Source of the DNA: Chaetorhynchus papuensis
Lineage: Eukaryota; Chordata; Aves; Passeriformes; Rhipiduridae
NCBI GenBank assembly: GCA_013396525.1
Contig: VWYX01000790.1
Span: 310,001 to 374,000, forward strand
DNA: 64,000 nt
Direction of reading: 5' to 3'
Notes under the pieces: model-generated
What the model was told of the DNA's origin: nothing
The model's database searches: none
The model's input: only the letters and a program-made list of their open reading frames with translations
Translations under genes and position numbers: made by a program
In this document: piece by piece, positions 49,691 through 60,406 of the stretch
How the letters are laid out: every line of letters starts with the position of its first letter
How positions within the stretch are numbered: position 1 is the first letter of the stretch

Positions 49691-50978
49691 GTGAGTGCTG
49701 CAGAGAGTCTAATACTGACTATAAAATAATTGCTGAAGTTCCATAGTGAGTTTTCTAACAAATTGAGAGTGGATCTGTTGATTCCACTTCAAGTATCAGA
49801 ACGCCTGTAAATTCATTCATGAATTAAATGCTTTTAATTAGGGGCATCTTGTAGCTGCTGTAACCTAAGATCAGGACAGACAGGGAGTGAAGGGATGAAT
49901 GCAATAGTTTCTCACCCTTATGCCAGCATTCTGGCTGGCAAATAAGATTTCCTTGGGTTTAGGAAAACAAGAGATTTTTTTTTTCCTGTTCAAATCTTTC
50001 CGAGAATTTCATAGAATAAAAAGATAAGGTGTGATAAAACACTGAGCAGGGTCAAAAGTAAGTGTAAAGATATTATTGCTGTTGCTTAGGGACATTAGTT
50101 TGTCACTGATAGTGGTTCCACCAATACTGCTTTCTTCTGCTGTTATTTTTATGTAAGTGTGCATGTGATATATTTATGCATTGATTTTCTTCAGTAGTAG
50201 TAAATGCTTTCTTTAGTAATACAGAAGCAGTATTTGCAGATAACATTAACTGAAGAAATATGCCTGGAAGTTAGTTTTGAAACCTCTTTGTAGAAGCCTA
50301 AAAAAAAGTGCGAGAGAGAGACATAACACTGAACTCATAGACTGTTCCCATCACAAAATGCCAGTTGTGATTATAGGGTGGATTTCCTGTTTAATCAGAC
50401 AATAATTGAGTGAGAAACTGATATCTGGATTCCTAAACAACGTAAATAATCACAAAGGCAGTGGTGAATGTGAGTCTGTGATTATTCCATTTCAGAAATT
50501 TCAAATATCCCTCTTGTGCTATGAAAGGAAGTTGAACAGAATTTTGAAAATTTTTTGTTCTTTAGTGCTTTAAGAAGTGTTTCAACCTATGCTTATTATT
50601 TGGTATCCTTTTGATATTCAGAAGGAAATTTAGAAGGAAAAAATGTGGGGTTTTTTAATGAAAGGTTTGATGAACGAGATTTTTATTAATGTGTAACACC
50701 TCTTTTCCACTTGGGTGATCTGATCTGTGCTTCTAAGAAGTGTAAGCACAGAATTTACACTCCATGGAGAGCCAGAGTCCAGGGAGGTATTTGCAAGCAG
50801 TCTTTGCAGCTGGCTTGGTCCTGTGCTAATTTGGGATAGCTTGCTGTGCTAAACAGTAAAATTGTCGAGACGTCCCAAATAAGTGATTGCCATGAAATAC
50901 CTTGATATGTCATATCCGTGCGCGATTGTGTGAGTGTGAAGAATTTCATCTCTTTTAACATGTCAACTTTTGTCCCAG

Positions 50979-51150
50979 ATCTGGTGCCTAGGTAATGAGA
51001 CTCGATTTCATATCAACAAAACAGTAGATGCAGCCATTCGGTCTGTAGTAATAGGTGGCCTATATCCAGGTATCCAGTACCGTGTGGAAGTTGCTGCAAG
51101 CACCAGCGCAGGTGTAGGAGTAAAAAGTGACCCACAACCCATAATAATTG
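50979..51150 (+). CDS. ROBO2: ROBO2 exon: second half of FN3-3
   Basis: Window exon 10 (172 nt, phase 0 in, phase 1 out). It reads IWCLGNETRFHINKTVD, AAIRSVVIGGLYPGIQ, YRVEVAASTSAGVGV and KSDPQPIII plus the first base of a glycine codon. Two N-glycosylation sequons (NET, NKT) are visible. The residues F-H-I-N-K-T-V-D-A-A-I-R are ROBO2-specific (ROBO1: YHINKTVDGSTF, from memory). Acceptor tttgtcccag, donor ATTG|gtaagt. Third codon positions are AT-rich. A strong acceptor-like tract lies only about 60 bases into the following intron. Confidence 0.97.
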
Positions 51151-54100
51151 GTAAGTGATTGTTTGCTGTGTTGTTTTGTTTTGCCTGTTTCTTTTCTTTT
51201 TTTTTTTTTCTCTCAGAAATGTTTTCATACATCACTTCTGGAAGCATAAAAATCCGTGGAGCAAAAGATGAGAGGTTTGACTAGAGCTGGTTAGTTAGCT
51301 TTTACGTCCCACTGCCTGATGAGGTTTTGTCTTCTCTTCCTGCAGAGTTCTTGCAGACAACGAAGGGAAGTATGTTCCCAAGACATTTGAGAAAATGCAG
51401 ATTGTGTAGTGAAAATGATTTAATGTTTTGGGTTTTTTTTTTAATTAATTTACCACTTCTGCAGGTTGGCAGATTTGTGGAACAAACAGCCTGAGCTCCT
51501 TTTCCTTCTGTTAAGATGACTGCAATATTGCCCTATTCATTCCACTGGTGCCTAAGGCATTATTTACCATTATTTGCTGAATGTCCAAAGTCCATGTTTC
51601 TCAGGAATCCCAAGCAGACAAGTCTCCTCTGTCAAAGAAAAAGTGGTCTCTAGACCAAACAGAGAGCAAAGGTAGCATTATCATCCCAGATTTTGAAATA
51701 GTTGTTTCTTAATAGTGGTCTCCACACAGAATTCATTTCCTGACCTGAGGGTAACACAGGTTTTGTTTCTTCCAAAATTTTCCCGAGTATAAAACAGGAA
51801 GGCAGGAAAAATAGAGAAGACTAGGACAAGTAACTGTGTTTAGCAAACCTCAAGTGAGCTGTGCTAAGCAGCACCTCTTTTGAGTGCAGAATACAGGAAT
51901 TCTGTTGCCTTTATTTGTATGATCTAATTTAGTTATTACTTAAATGGACTTTCATTTGTTTGTTTGTGGGACTTCTGTTGTTACTAAATATTTTCTTTCT
52001 AGAAAATGATGTCAATACACTGTCCCAAATATGGACTAGTCTGTTATGTGTAGACCCTTAGAAAAGGCCATCCCATAAGCATTGCTTAAATGTTTAACGA
52101 TATTCAGGTTCCCCCATTCATCAAAACAGAAGCTAGGATACTTCAGCTTTGAAGTTTCACTGGAGACAGAAATACAAGAGTGGAAGTGAAGGTAGCATTT
52201 GTTTTAGAAAAGGTAGCCACAAAGAAACAAAAAAAAAGAGGGGAAAAAGAATTTCTAGAAGTGAAAGCAAGAAATTGATTTCCGAAAATGTAAATACACA
52301 AAATACACTGCACTTAGTCCAGCAAAGCACAATCATTGTGTTGTATTCTAAGTACGTGAGTAGCCTTGTGTCACTTCATGTGTTGTGAGTTATACTTGCA
52401 CCAAAGGTCTTTGCTGGCTGATTCCCAGAGTTCTTAGTGGTACTTAATTGTTGCTTAAATGATCCCAGGATGTTTGCTTCAACGAGTTTGTCTGCTGACA
52501 TCGTTGCACATTTGAGAGTCATTTGCATGAAAAGTAAAGGAGAGTAGTTTCTGTTTGGGTAATGTTTCTGTTCTCATTTCTGTTTCCCTTTTTGGAGCCT
52601 GAAGCTGGGTGTGTTTATTACATATATAGTCTGTATCTTCCTTTCGTTTAGGTCCAATTTTGCTGTTGATTATGAATTGCTGGCAGTTACTTCTCAGACT
52701 ATAAATTTGCTAGATAAATGTAACAGTGTTTAAGTGATAGCAGTTCTGGAAAACTTGAGTTGGTACCATTCAATGTTTGAATGGGAATCAAAATCACAAA
52801 ATATGAAAATTACTGTTTTAAGTAAATAAAAAAAAACTAATTACATGGATTTAAAATGAGCTAATGAATAAACCTCAAAACATCTTAATGAATGGGAAAA
52901 CATTATTGAGTTACTATATTATAATAGAGTTCTATATGGTCTGGTGCTTAGCTATACCATTTAACAACTTGCAAACTCCAGAAATGCTGAATTATGGAGA
53001 GAACAGGTCAGTGGTGCAGAAGAGTTAAGGTGTGTTTCTAAGCAGTAAAACCTCATGAAACAGAGAGTACAGTGTATAAAAAGAAAGATGTTATTTTTAA
53101 ATACGGGATTCATTCTTCTAAAAAGTTGGTTTGGGTTTTTTTTCTGAAAATAACTAGTTTTCATGGTGGATAATCAGCTATTGGCCTCCCAGAATAATTT
53201 TAGATAACAGGCCTGTGACAATCCAGAAAATAAAAAGAGGAAAATAGGGAGCAGTAGAAAGTATATTATTCCTTTCCTTAGAAATTGTCTCACTGTTACA
53301 AGAATCTTGTGCCCATACTTGAAGCAGGATGTTGAAAAATTTTTTGGAAGTCCCACAGAGAATCAAGAATTAAACTTTTATGATCACTAATGATACACTA
53401 AAAAACATTCCCTTGGAAAACTAGAAATAAAATTGAAGATAAGGGCAGTGCTGGTTAATGCTATAGCTATTATTTCTCTTCATCAGTTGGCCTGCTCCCT
53501 CTTACATTCCATCATTGGCATAATAATATGAGGAACAGCTGCAAACTTTCACAGTAATAGGTACAATCGAATCTGATGTGTCTAATTAATTTTTGGTCCG
53601 ACAAATTAGTTTTGTTCTTCATTACTCTCCAATGGGAGGAAGACATTATATTTCATTATGTTTTTGTCTTCAGGAACAATGGAGCGTTGCAGGTCGCACA
53701 CTTCCCTTGTCTATGTTCTAATTAGTTGAACTGACAGCATTGTTACAGAACCACCTGCAGTATATGAAGTAGTACACTGCTACCTTGGATGACATATTTA
53801 TTACTTCTGCTTAAATATTATATAAGGAAGTACAAGACTAATGCTGTTTGTTTCCCCAACCCCCAGCAATTATATTAATTTTATCAAAAGTCAGTGGATA
53901 ACATTCATCTGTCTCCATTAATTTTTCCATCATCAAATCCACAAAGCATTTGTTACTTTGACATTTAAATGAATTATTACTTTTGCAGTTGTAATTGCTA
54001 GGCACAGAAGGGTAAGAGCAAACAGCCAGACTGCAAACTTTAGAAGGTAATTTGGAGACAGATTGTGTCTTCCCCTAGAAGAGAGGCAGAGCATACAGCC

Positions 54101-56705
54101 CACTGAAACCTCCCCCCAGGTTCTTTGCAGTTTGCTCCCACATCCTCCATTTTCAAAAGACTGTTTTCTGGTCTTAAGAGAAGACAGGATCATCAGCTGG
54201 TTTTGGAGGTTTCTGTGAGAAGAACTCATTCTTGAATCGAGGAGCATCCACTCCCAAAGCTGGTGTCTCCCTGCCTGCTCTTCTGTTTGGTAGGACAGCT
54301 GTGTCTGAAGCAGTGCCAGCACTACCTGTTTCCTCAATGTCCCACTGTTTTGGCCTCTCCTCCAAAGGGCACAGAAATTAACTGCAAGTTAATGGTAATT
54401 AGAGCAACTCCAACTCCCAAGCTGATTTCTACTAGAAAATCGATTTTGTGTCTGGAAGAGCATGCCATAGAGGGCCCCTTTCTATTAGTTTTACTGTCAG
54501 CACTTCTTCTTTCAGCACTGTGGTGCACCTATGGATTGGTTCCATGGGCAGAAAAAAACACGGAAAATCAGATAAAGCAGCCACTGCTGCCTCCTTTCTT
54601 TCCTTGCCACAGCTGCTCACTCAGTTTCATTCTCACATTCTGCATCAGGCCTGGAAACCAGTGGGCCTTCGGCAGCGGCAAGAAAAAAGATGCAAGTATG
54701 GGAAAGGACAGCTGCAGCTTCCAGAATCTGATGCTGGTAAAGCTTCCCAGCGTGGCCAGTATAGACTGGTGCTGACGCCAGTACTGGTGTAGTGCCTTTT
54801 AGTACATTAGCAGGCATAGTCTGGCAGCATCTTTCTGTGGGACACGTTCTGCTTGTGGGAAGCCTGGTTTTTGTTTCTTGCCCAGAACGACTGAAAGGAA
54901 GGCAAGCTCTAGCACAGCTTCCACAGTCTGATTGCAAAAGCAGACAGTCATCAGTGCTAAATATTGATGTGGTGCTGAAAGAGAGGAAGCCTAATAAATT
55001 CACCAGGGTCATCAGCAGTGTGATAGCAATGGCACTGCCTTTCTTCCTGATTAACCCAGCTCTGAACACCACTGAGGGCCTGAAGCTGCACCCTGGCAGG
55101 GGTGGTGCTGGGCAGAGCAGTCCCAGAGGGACCTTCTGCACTGGATCCCCTTTTACAAAACATGGCTGGTGTGAACTCAGGGTCACCTGCAAAAAGGTGT
55201 CCGTGGAAACGGGACTGGAAGTGTCAGACTTGGATCTGCTTTAGCCAGGGACCCTGAGTGCTGACTTTAGGTTGAAGCCAGCGAGCTGGTCTTTTGGAAG
55301 AAGTAAATCTAACCATTGCTGAATTATAGAAAAGGAGTATGTCCATTTTCACAGCACAGCATAATGACACAGTACTTTTAATAATTTCCTCTGGGTGACC
55401 ATTTCGGTGTTTTACTGCAATGTTCAACTACTTTTATGTGTGTGATAGACTCTCATAATTGAGAATCATAGTGTTTGCATCTTCTTTGTCTCAGTAGAGT
55501 AGCTATTCTTGCAGCTTGTCAGCATGCATACAGGCATCTGGTAATACTGCACAAACATTTCAAAGATAGAGCTATATAAATGCTTTTACCAGAAATGATG
55601 GGTAATCTTTCACGAATTTCAAAACTGCAGATTTGGGTAGTTTATATAATATAAACACAGAATCAAGTTTTGGGGTTTTTTTTTAGAAAAATATGTTCTG
55701 CATTTCCTAATTTTAAAACTGAATTATTTTTGACCATTTGAAAGTGCTGGCCCTAGAACTATATCCGTGGCATTTCCTGGATTTCCATTCAGATTTTTAT
55801 GAGCATTTGTTTTCAAGCCAAACACCAAGCTTTTGCTTTTAGAAGAGTTCCCTTTTACAGCAAGAGGGGCAAAAGACCTATGAGAGCACCTACTGGAATT
55901 TGCAGTTTTCTACTGTAATATACAATTTAAGATCCTATATAGTGATTTTTTTGATGCATGTCACTTTAATTGGTATTCCAAGTAATAATTATTTCTTGCA
56001 GGTTGATGTTAAGAATTTGTCATGCATATTCTAGGTGAAAAAAAATAGCATCTGTTGCTGTGATTGTTTAGTGCTTACAGTTAACTGCAATTTTATGCTT
56101 TGTGTCAAAGATGGTACCCTTAGAAGTTGTATGAACTGTTTTCCCCTTGAAATAATTGCTGGAAAATGCATCTTTGCCCCAGTGGAAAGTGCATTTATTT
56201 TTTTGTTTATTTCAAATTTGGAAACTAGTGTTCAGGGAAAACAAATGGGTAAAGTAAGAATTTTTGGTCTTCTTCTAATGTTGTAGCATATTTTGGGTTT
56301 GGATTACTCATTTGGAAAAAGCTATTTATTGGTTGCTTGATTTATTTTTTATTAGTTTCCTGTGATCCATTTTCTCATTATTATATTCTGTCTATAATTA
56401 TGGAAAAACAAACTACCAAATATGTATATTGTTAAAAAAAAAGCTCTGGACTGGCATCTGTTAGATTACTTGGAGTGTGCTATAGGTCTGTCTTTGCAGA
56501 TAGATATCTGCAAAATGGCCATGGATTTAGTCTCTAGAAACACTGAGATTCTGGTGTGCATTTCTACTTCTTAAGGTTCTTCTACTGTGGGTAATTCTTT
56601 TGGGACCCATTACTATTTTTTTTTTAATTTTAATTTGTAGTACTGGTTCCTCTGTGTGTTAGAGAATCCAGAATAACCACGCTCTGTTCAATTTCTCTCG
56701 CGCAG
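51151..56705 (+). other. ROBO2: ROBO2 intron between FN3-3 and the transmembrane exon
   Basis: Phase-1 intron of 5555 nt, donor gtaagt, acceptor ctctcgcgcag. It opens with a strong pyrimidine tract ending in cag (51187-51216). It also contains the minus-strand ORF-dense block described separately (53933-55427). No recognised mobile element. Confidence 0.9.
53933..55427 (-). pseudogene. Possible decayed retrocopy or ancient coding block, identity unknown
   Basis: This 1.5-kb intronic block is richer in GC than its flanks and unusually dense in open frames. On the minus strand one frame is open from 55427 to 54957 with a single in-frame TGA at 55224-55226, about 157 codons. A neighbouring frame is open from 55192 to 54617 (191 codons, ending ECENETE), and further frames continue at 54620-54432, 54528-54334 and 54365-54174 (ending KPPKPADDPVFS). 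A frame near 54000 encodes a hydrophobic stretch (FAVWLFALTLLCLAI). The plus strand also has frames of 170 and 150 codons in the same place, so GC-driven chance is a real alternative. I recognise no family, poly(A) tail or target-site duplication. The pseudogene label is tentative. Confidence 0.25.
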
Positions 56706-56888
56706 GAGGTCGTAATGAAGTTGTCATCACCGAAAATAACAACAGCATAACTGAGCAAATCACTGATGTGGTCAAGCAGCCTGCCTTTATTGCTGGCATT
56801 GGTGGTGCATGTTGGGTCATTCTTATGGGTTTCAGCATCTGGCTGTACTGGCGAAGAAAGAAGAGGAAGGGGCTCAGCAATTACGCTG
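56706..56888 (+). CDS. ROBO2: ROBO2 exon: stalk, transmembrane helix, start of cytoplasmic tail
   Basis: Window exon 11 (183 nt, phase 1 in and out). It reads GGRNEVVITENNNSITE, then QITDVVKQPA, then a 22-residue hydrophobic helix FIAGIGGACWVILMGFSIWLYW (listed here as codons 56786-56851), then the stop-transfer basic cluster RRKKRKGLSNYA. One sequon (NNS) sits in the stalk, the region where Robo receptors are shed by ADAM-type proteases. Acceptor cgcgcag; the alternative AG three bases on would lose one residue relative to mammalian GRRNEV, so 56706 is preferred. Donor GCTG|gtaaga. The exon is frame-neutral: skipping it would remove 61 codons, membrane anchor included, without a frameshift. 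Confidence 0.97.
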
Positions 56889-58880
56889 GTAAGAGCAGCG
56901 GCTTTTTTACCATCTCACCAGGTGCTGTCATGAAAAGAACAGGGGCTACTAAACCCACGCTGAACTTACAGCAAAAGTGTCCTGGGTGATTTCTGTATGC
57001 TTGTTTCAAATGTATGCTGTGAAATTGCTGGTGTATGAGAAGCTTTAAATGCATTGCTCGGTGCCACATTTCATCATTGTCATAAGGCAGTATTTTTACA
57101 TCTCCAGCACATCTGGCATTAAAAAAAGTAAAAAAGAGGATTAACTGTTCCTCTTGCCCCTTGCTCAGAAGGCACTCTGTTGGCAGTGCAGCATCATTTA
57201 TATGTTCAAATATGAGTTAGACCCTTAGAAAGTTAAAGAGTATTTGTCTTCTCCTTCATTCCTGTGCATTTCCGTGTCTCTGGAGCCATGTGCATGGCAA
57301 ATAAATGAAGGTACTTAATCAGTGACTTCATACGTGTAGCTGGAAGAGAAGAATGTTGTATTAAACAGTGAAGTGTGATCAAAGTTGACCTAAGGCAGAA
57401 GCCATAAATAGTTTTGTCTTGGTGGTAGAACATCTTGGAATGTTCCCTTTCATTAAATTTTGCCCAGTTACAAGTTAATTTTTGAAAGCTACGTTTGGAA
57501 AATTAAATACACTTGCCAAATGAAAATATTTTCATCTTTCCCCAACCTGTATGTTTTGTGGATTATTCTGTTTTCAGGATTCTTATAAATTTTTGGGAAG
57601 TCAGGTGAACCATCATTAAAGGGTTTACTCTGAAGCCTAATTTAACAGAAAAAATACCCCCAATTCTTCAAATATTGCAGTAGGTTCTCTTGTAGTTCTT
57701 ACTAACACTTAAAAAGAGAAAACATTTGCTCAGTTGAGGACACAACATATTTAATGTTGATATTATATCACGCTAAAGTTACACAAGTGCCCTTCTATTT
57801 ACAAGTTATCAAATGCAAAACCACGGACTCAGGTTCCCTAAATGGCTGAGCAACAACTTGCCAAAAACCCACCGTCAGTCACAGCCAAAATGTCCTCAGT
57901 TCAGCTTAGCCATTGTCAGAGTCCTCAGGGACCTGACTGGGCTCACTAAACCAGCAGGAAACTATTCTATGTTGGATTCCAGTCCTTCCTGCTGGGTTTG
58001 TTTTCTACTGGCTTAGTGAAAGGACAAGAAGACATCAGATGAGCAGTGGAAAGAGAGGACGGAGAGACCAGTGGCTTTTGGATCTTTTTGGTTTTTGTGG
58101 AACCTCACCTTGTGTCACCACATGACCTCTGTCTGCTGTGCTTTGTCCCAAGGTGGTTTTTTTTCTTTCCTTTAATAGCACTGACTTTTATTTTCTGAGA
58201 GGTTGGGTGGTGTTAATTGAGAAATGAATATATGTCTCACACACTTACACATGTGCTTATATGAAATATCATTCTAGATCCCAAGATTTCTTATCCTAGA
58301 GACAGCTGTGCTGTTGTTCCTCTTAGGAAATAGTCCTGCCTAAAGCTCTGGACACAAGCTGAGATTAGATTTTTCTTAAAAAGGAGAATTAGTAATCCTG
58401 TGTGTGTGAGTTAGCATATTGGGGTGAAGGAGAATTGAGAGCAGTCTTCTATAACTTGAAGAGCGTAGCTGTAAATAATTATAAACAGCGTGTCTCGTGC
58501 AACTCATTCCTTCTCATGGCATTTGCTGCATCTAAGTGTGATGTGAACGTTGGTTGCATCCTGAAAATGTGTACGTATGCTTTCAGCAAGGAAAGTAGAT
58601 AACAGATCATGCTTCAGAGTTCATCCTAATGTTTACAACTTGGAGAACAGCATGTCCGCACAGAGAGTCTTCAGATGTGACTGTCAAAATTCACTGCTCA
58701 TCTTTCCAATCATCATTTCTCATTGGCTGCTGGCTGGTCGGTGCTTTAAGCTCAGCTGTTATGTCCTGCTTATGATATTCAACCCCAACTGAGTGATTTC
58801 CAGAGGAAACCCGTGCCCTGCAATTAGCGCTTTTTGTCAGGGTGTGTAACTCACAATGTGTTTGCTTTCTTGTTTTGCAG
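56889..58880 (+). other. ROBO2: ROBO2 intron between the transmembrane exon and the microexon
   Basis: Phase-1 intron of 1992 nt, donor gtaaga, acceptor tttcttgttttgcag. If retained, the frame continues for 33 codons (first residues GKSSGFFTISPG) to a stop at about 56987-56989. No repeat or mobile element recognised. Confidence 0.85.
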
Positions 58881-58907
58881 TTCAGTCCTTCACCTTCACC
58901 CCTGCAG
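58881..58907 (+). CDS. ROBO2: ROBO2 candidate 27-nt cytoplasmic microexon
   Basis: Window exon 12 (27 nt, phase 1 in and out), too short to stand out as an open frame. It follows a good acceptor (ttgctttcttgttttgcag) and is followed by the donor CAG|gtactg. Spliced after AATTACGCTG it reads NYA-VQSFTFTPA and leaves one base, in frame. ROBO1 as I recall it has KVPSFTFTPT-VTYQRG at this place in its tail, and ROBO2 proteins resume with VTFQRGDGG, so the segment is the counterpart of a known ROBO1 segment and would be skipped in the shorter ROBO2 form. TGC sits twice just upstream of the acceptor, as in SRRM4-dependent neural microexons. That splice regulation is inference. The next exon is not in the window. 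Confidence 0.82.
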
Positions 58908-60390
58908 GTACTGTCCATTAGTCTGTCTCTTACCTCACCAACACATCGTTGCAAGCATTAGCTGTCAAAGTGTTTATGAGCATGTGAGATATGCAGAACC
59001 AAAACCAAGTACAAAGAGAAATACTCTGGCTGCTTATCTGTGATAAAAATGTAGCATTAATTCTCCTCCTGATGCCAGGGAAAAGTAAAATCTACCACCA
59101 TTAATGTCTCTGTCACTATAATTCTTCATACTTACTCATCTAACTCTCTGAAATACAGTTTTGAAAGTAATTTACAGGACGAGATGCTTGAACTAAGTTA
59201 GCATAAACAAGCATTATTCATATATAAGTGAATTTTGATTTTAAAGCTCTAACAGTTTAGCAGATCCAAGAGGAGAAATGGAACTTTCTTCTACTTTAGC
59301 TCTTAGTTAAGTATTTGTTTGCCTTACTGTGAGGTGTTCAGACCTTCAAGCAATTTAGTTGCTAACTGATGCATTCATTGCCTTTACAGGGTTTTTGAAA
59401 TTGAAATATCTGGGCTTTGTTTACTACCCAGCTCAGAGCTGGTACCCTGTTTTTCTTATCTCTAACAAAGATAGCATACGGCAGACTTTTATCATGAGCA
59501 TGATTAAAGAGATGTGAAGGATAAACGAAGTGTGGCTGAAACAGCAGGTTGCAAACAGCTTATTCAACATATGGATAGCCAGGAAAAATAGAGTATACAA
59601 CTAATAGTAATAATTAATACAAACAATTAGCTTCTGCTCTCATACTTAAGCTCAAGATGTGGAAGCTCAAAACTAATTGTACCTCAGTGTTACAGTGTAA
59701 AAGGCTGATAAATCTCGGCATTTTCCAGCAGAAGCCTGTCAAGTTTTTTGGGTGTAGTTTGGCCCCCCTAGTTGCCTTTACCAGAGCTGTCTCCTCATGC
59801 TCAGTAGCTGCTCTCTCAGTCTTGCTTGTCTTCAGCCACAGCTTCTGTGCTCAGCTCAGCAGGAAAGATCAGGTGACCAGAGGTGGTGCCCCAGGAGCCC
59901 ATGACATTCTGAGGGAGAAATTTCCTTGTGGAAAAGCTCTGGGGGCTCAGGATTGCTCCCCCAGCTTCCAGGCAGATTTGGTCAGGTTACTGTAAGCTAT
60001 GGCACAACACATGCTACCCTAAACACTTTACTGCCTTTTCTTTGAGACACAACATAAGACCTTTCCCCAAAATAAATAATACATCTTTGCATTTGGTGCC
60101 TATGACTGTGCCACTGTCAGCTGTGCTGAACTGTGGCACATTTTCACCGCTGTGTTTGTAGCATGCCCTGGCATGACACGGGGTTGGGCTGGAGCCACAG
60201 GGTCTGAGCATGATTTAGTGCTGTTGATCCACATGTGCTGGGCAACTGAGATATATCAGAGGTACTGCCAAAAATGTTCTTTTTTAAAAGCAGTTTTGAC
60301 ATCTTGTGGACTTTGTAGAACTATTCTATTTCCTGGCTTATAATAACTTCTGGAGAAATTGAGAACCTAAATCCTCCAGTAGTCAAGTCT

Positions 60391-60406
60391 AAAAAAAATT
60401 TTTTTT
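60391..60406. repeat. A8T8 palindromic tract
   Basis: aaaaaaaatttttttt, followed by aatttaaaaaaa. A rigid A-tract and self-complementary sequence; likely just AT-rich intron. Confidence 0.8.

Larger units (their letters stand above)
48215..50978 (+). other. ROBO2: ROBO2 intron inside FN3-3
   Basis: Phase-0 intron of 2764 nt, donor gtacac, acceptor cttttgtcccag. Contains a (TTA)n-type microsatellite (48367-48415) and a 14-bp tandem repeat (49663-49690). A stretch at about 49375-49460 is dense in TAATTA-type sites. Confidence 0.9.

Noticed and set aside
54263..55244. Plus-strand frames of 170 and 150 codons as extra ROBO2 exons or a nested gene
   Set aside because: They do not resemble any part of ROBO2, the neighbouring exons splice together without them, and they overlap open frames on the other strand.
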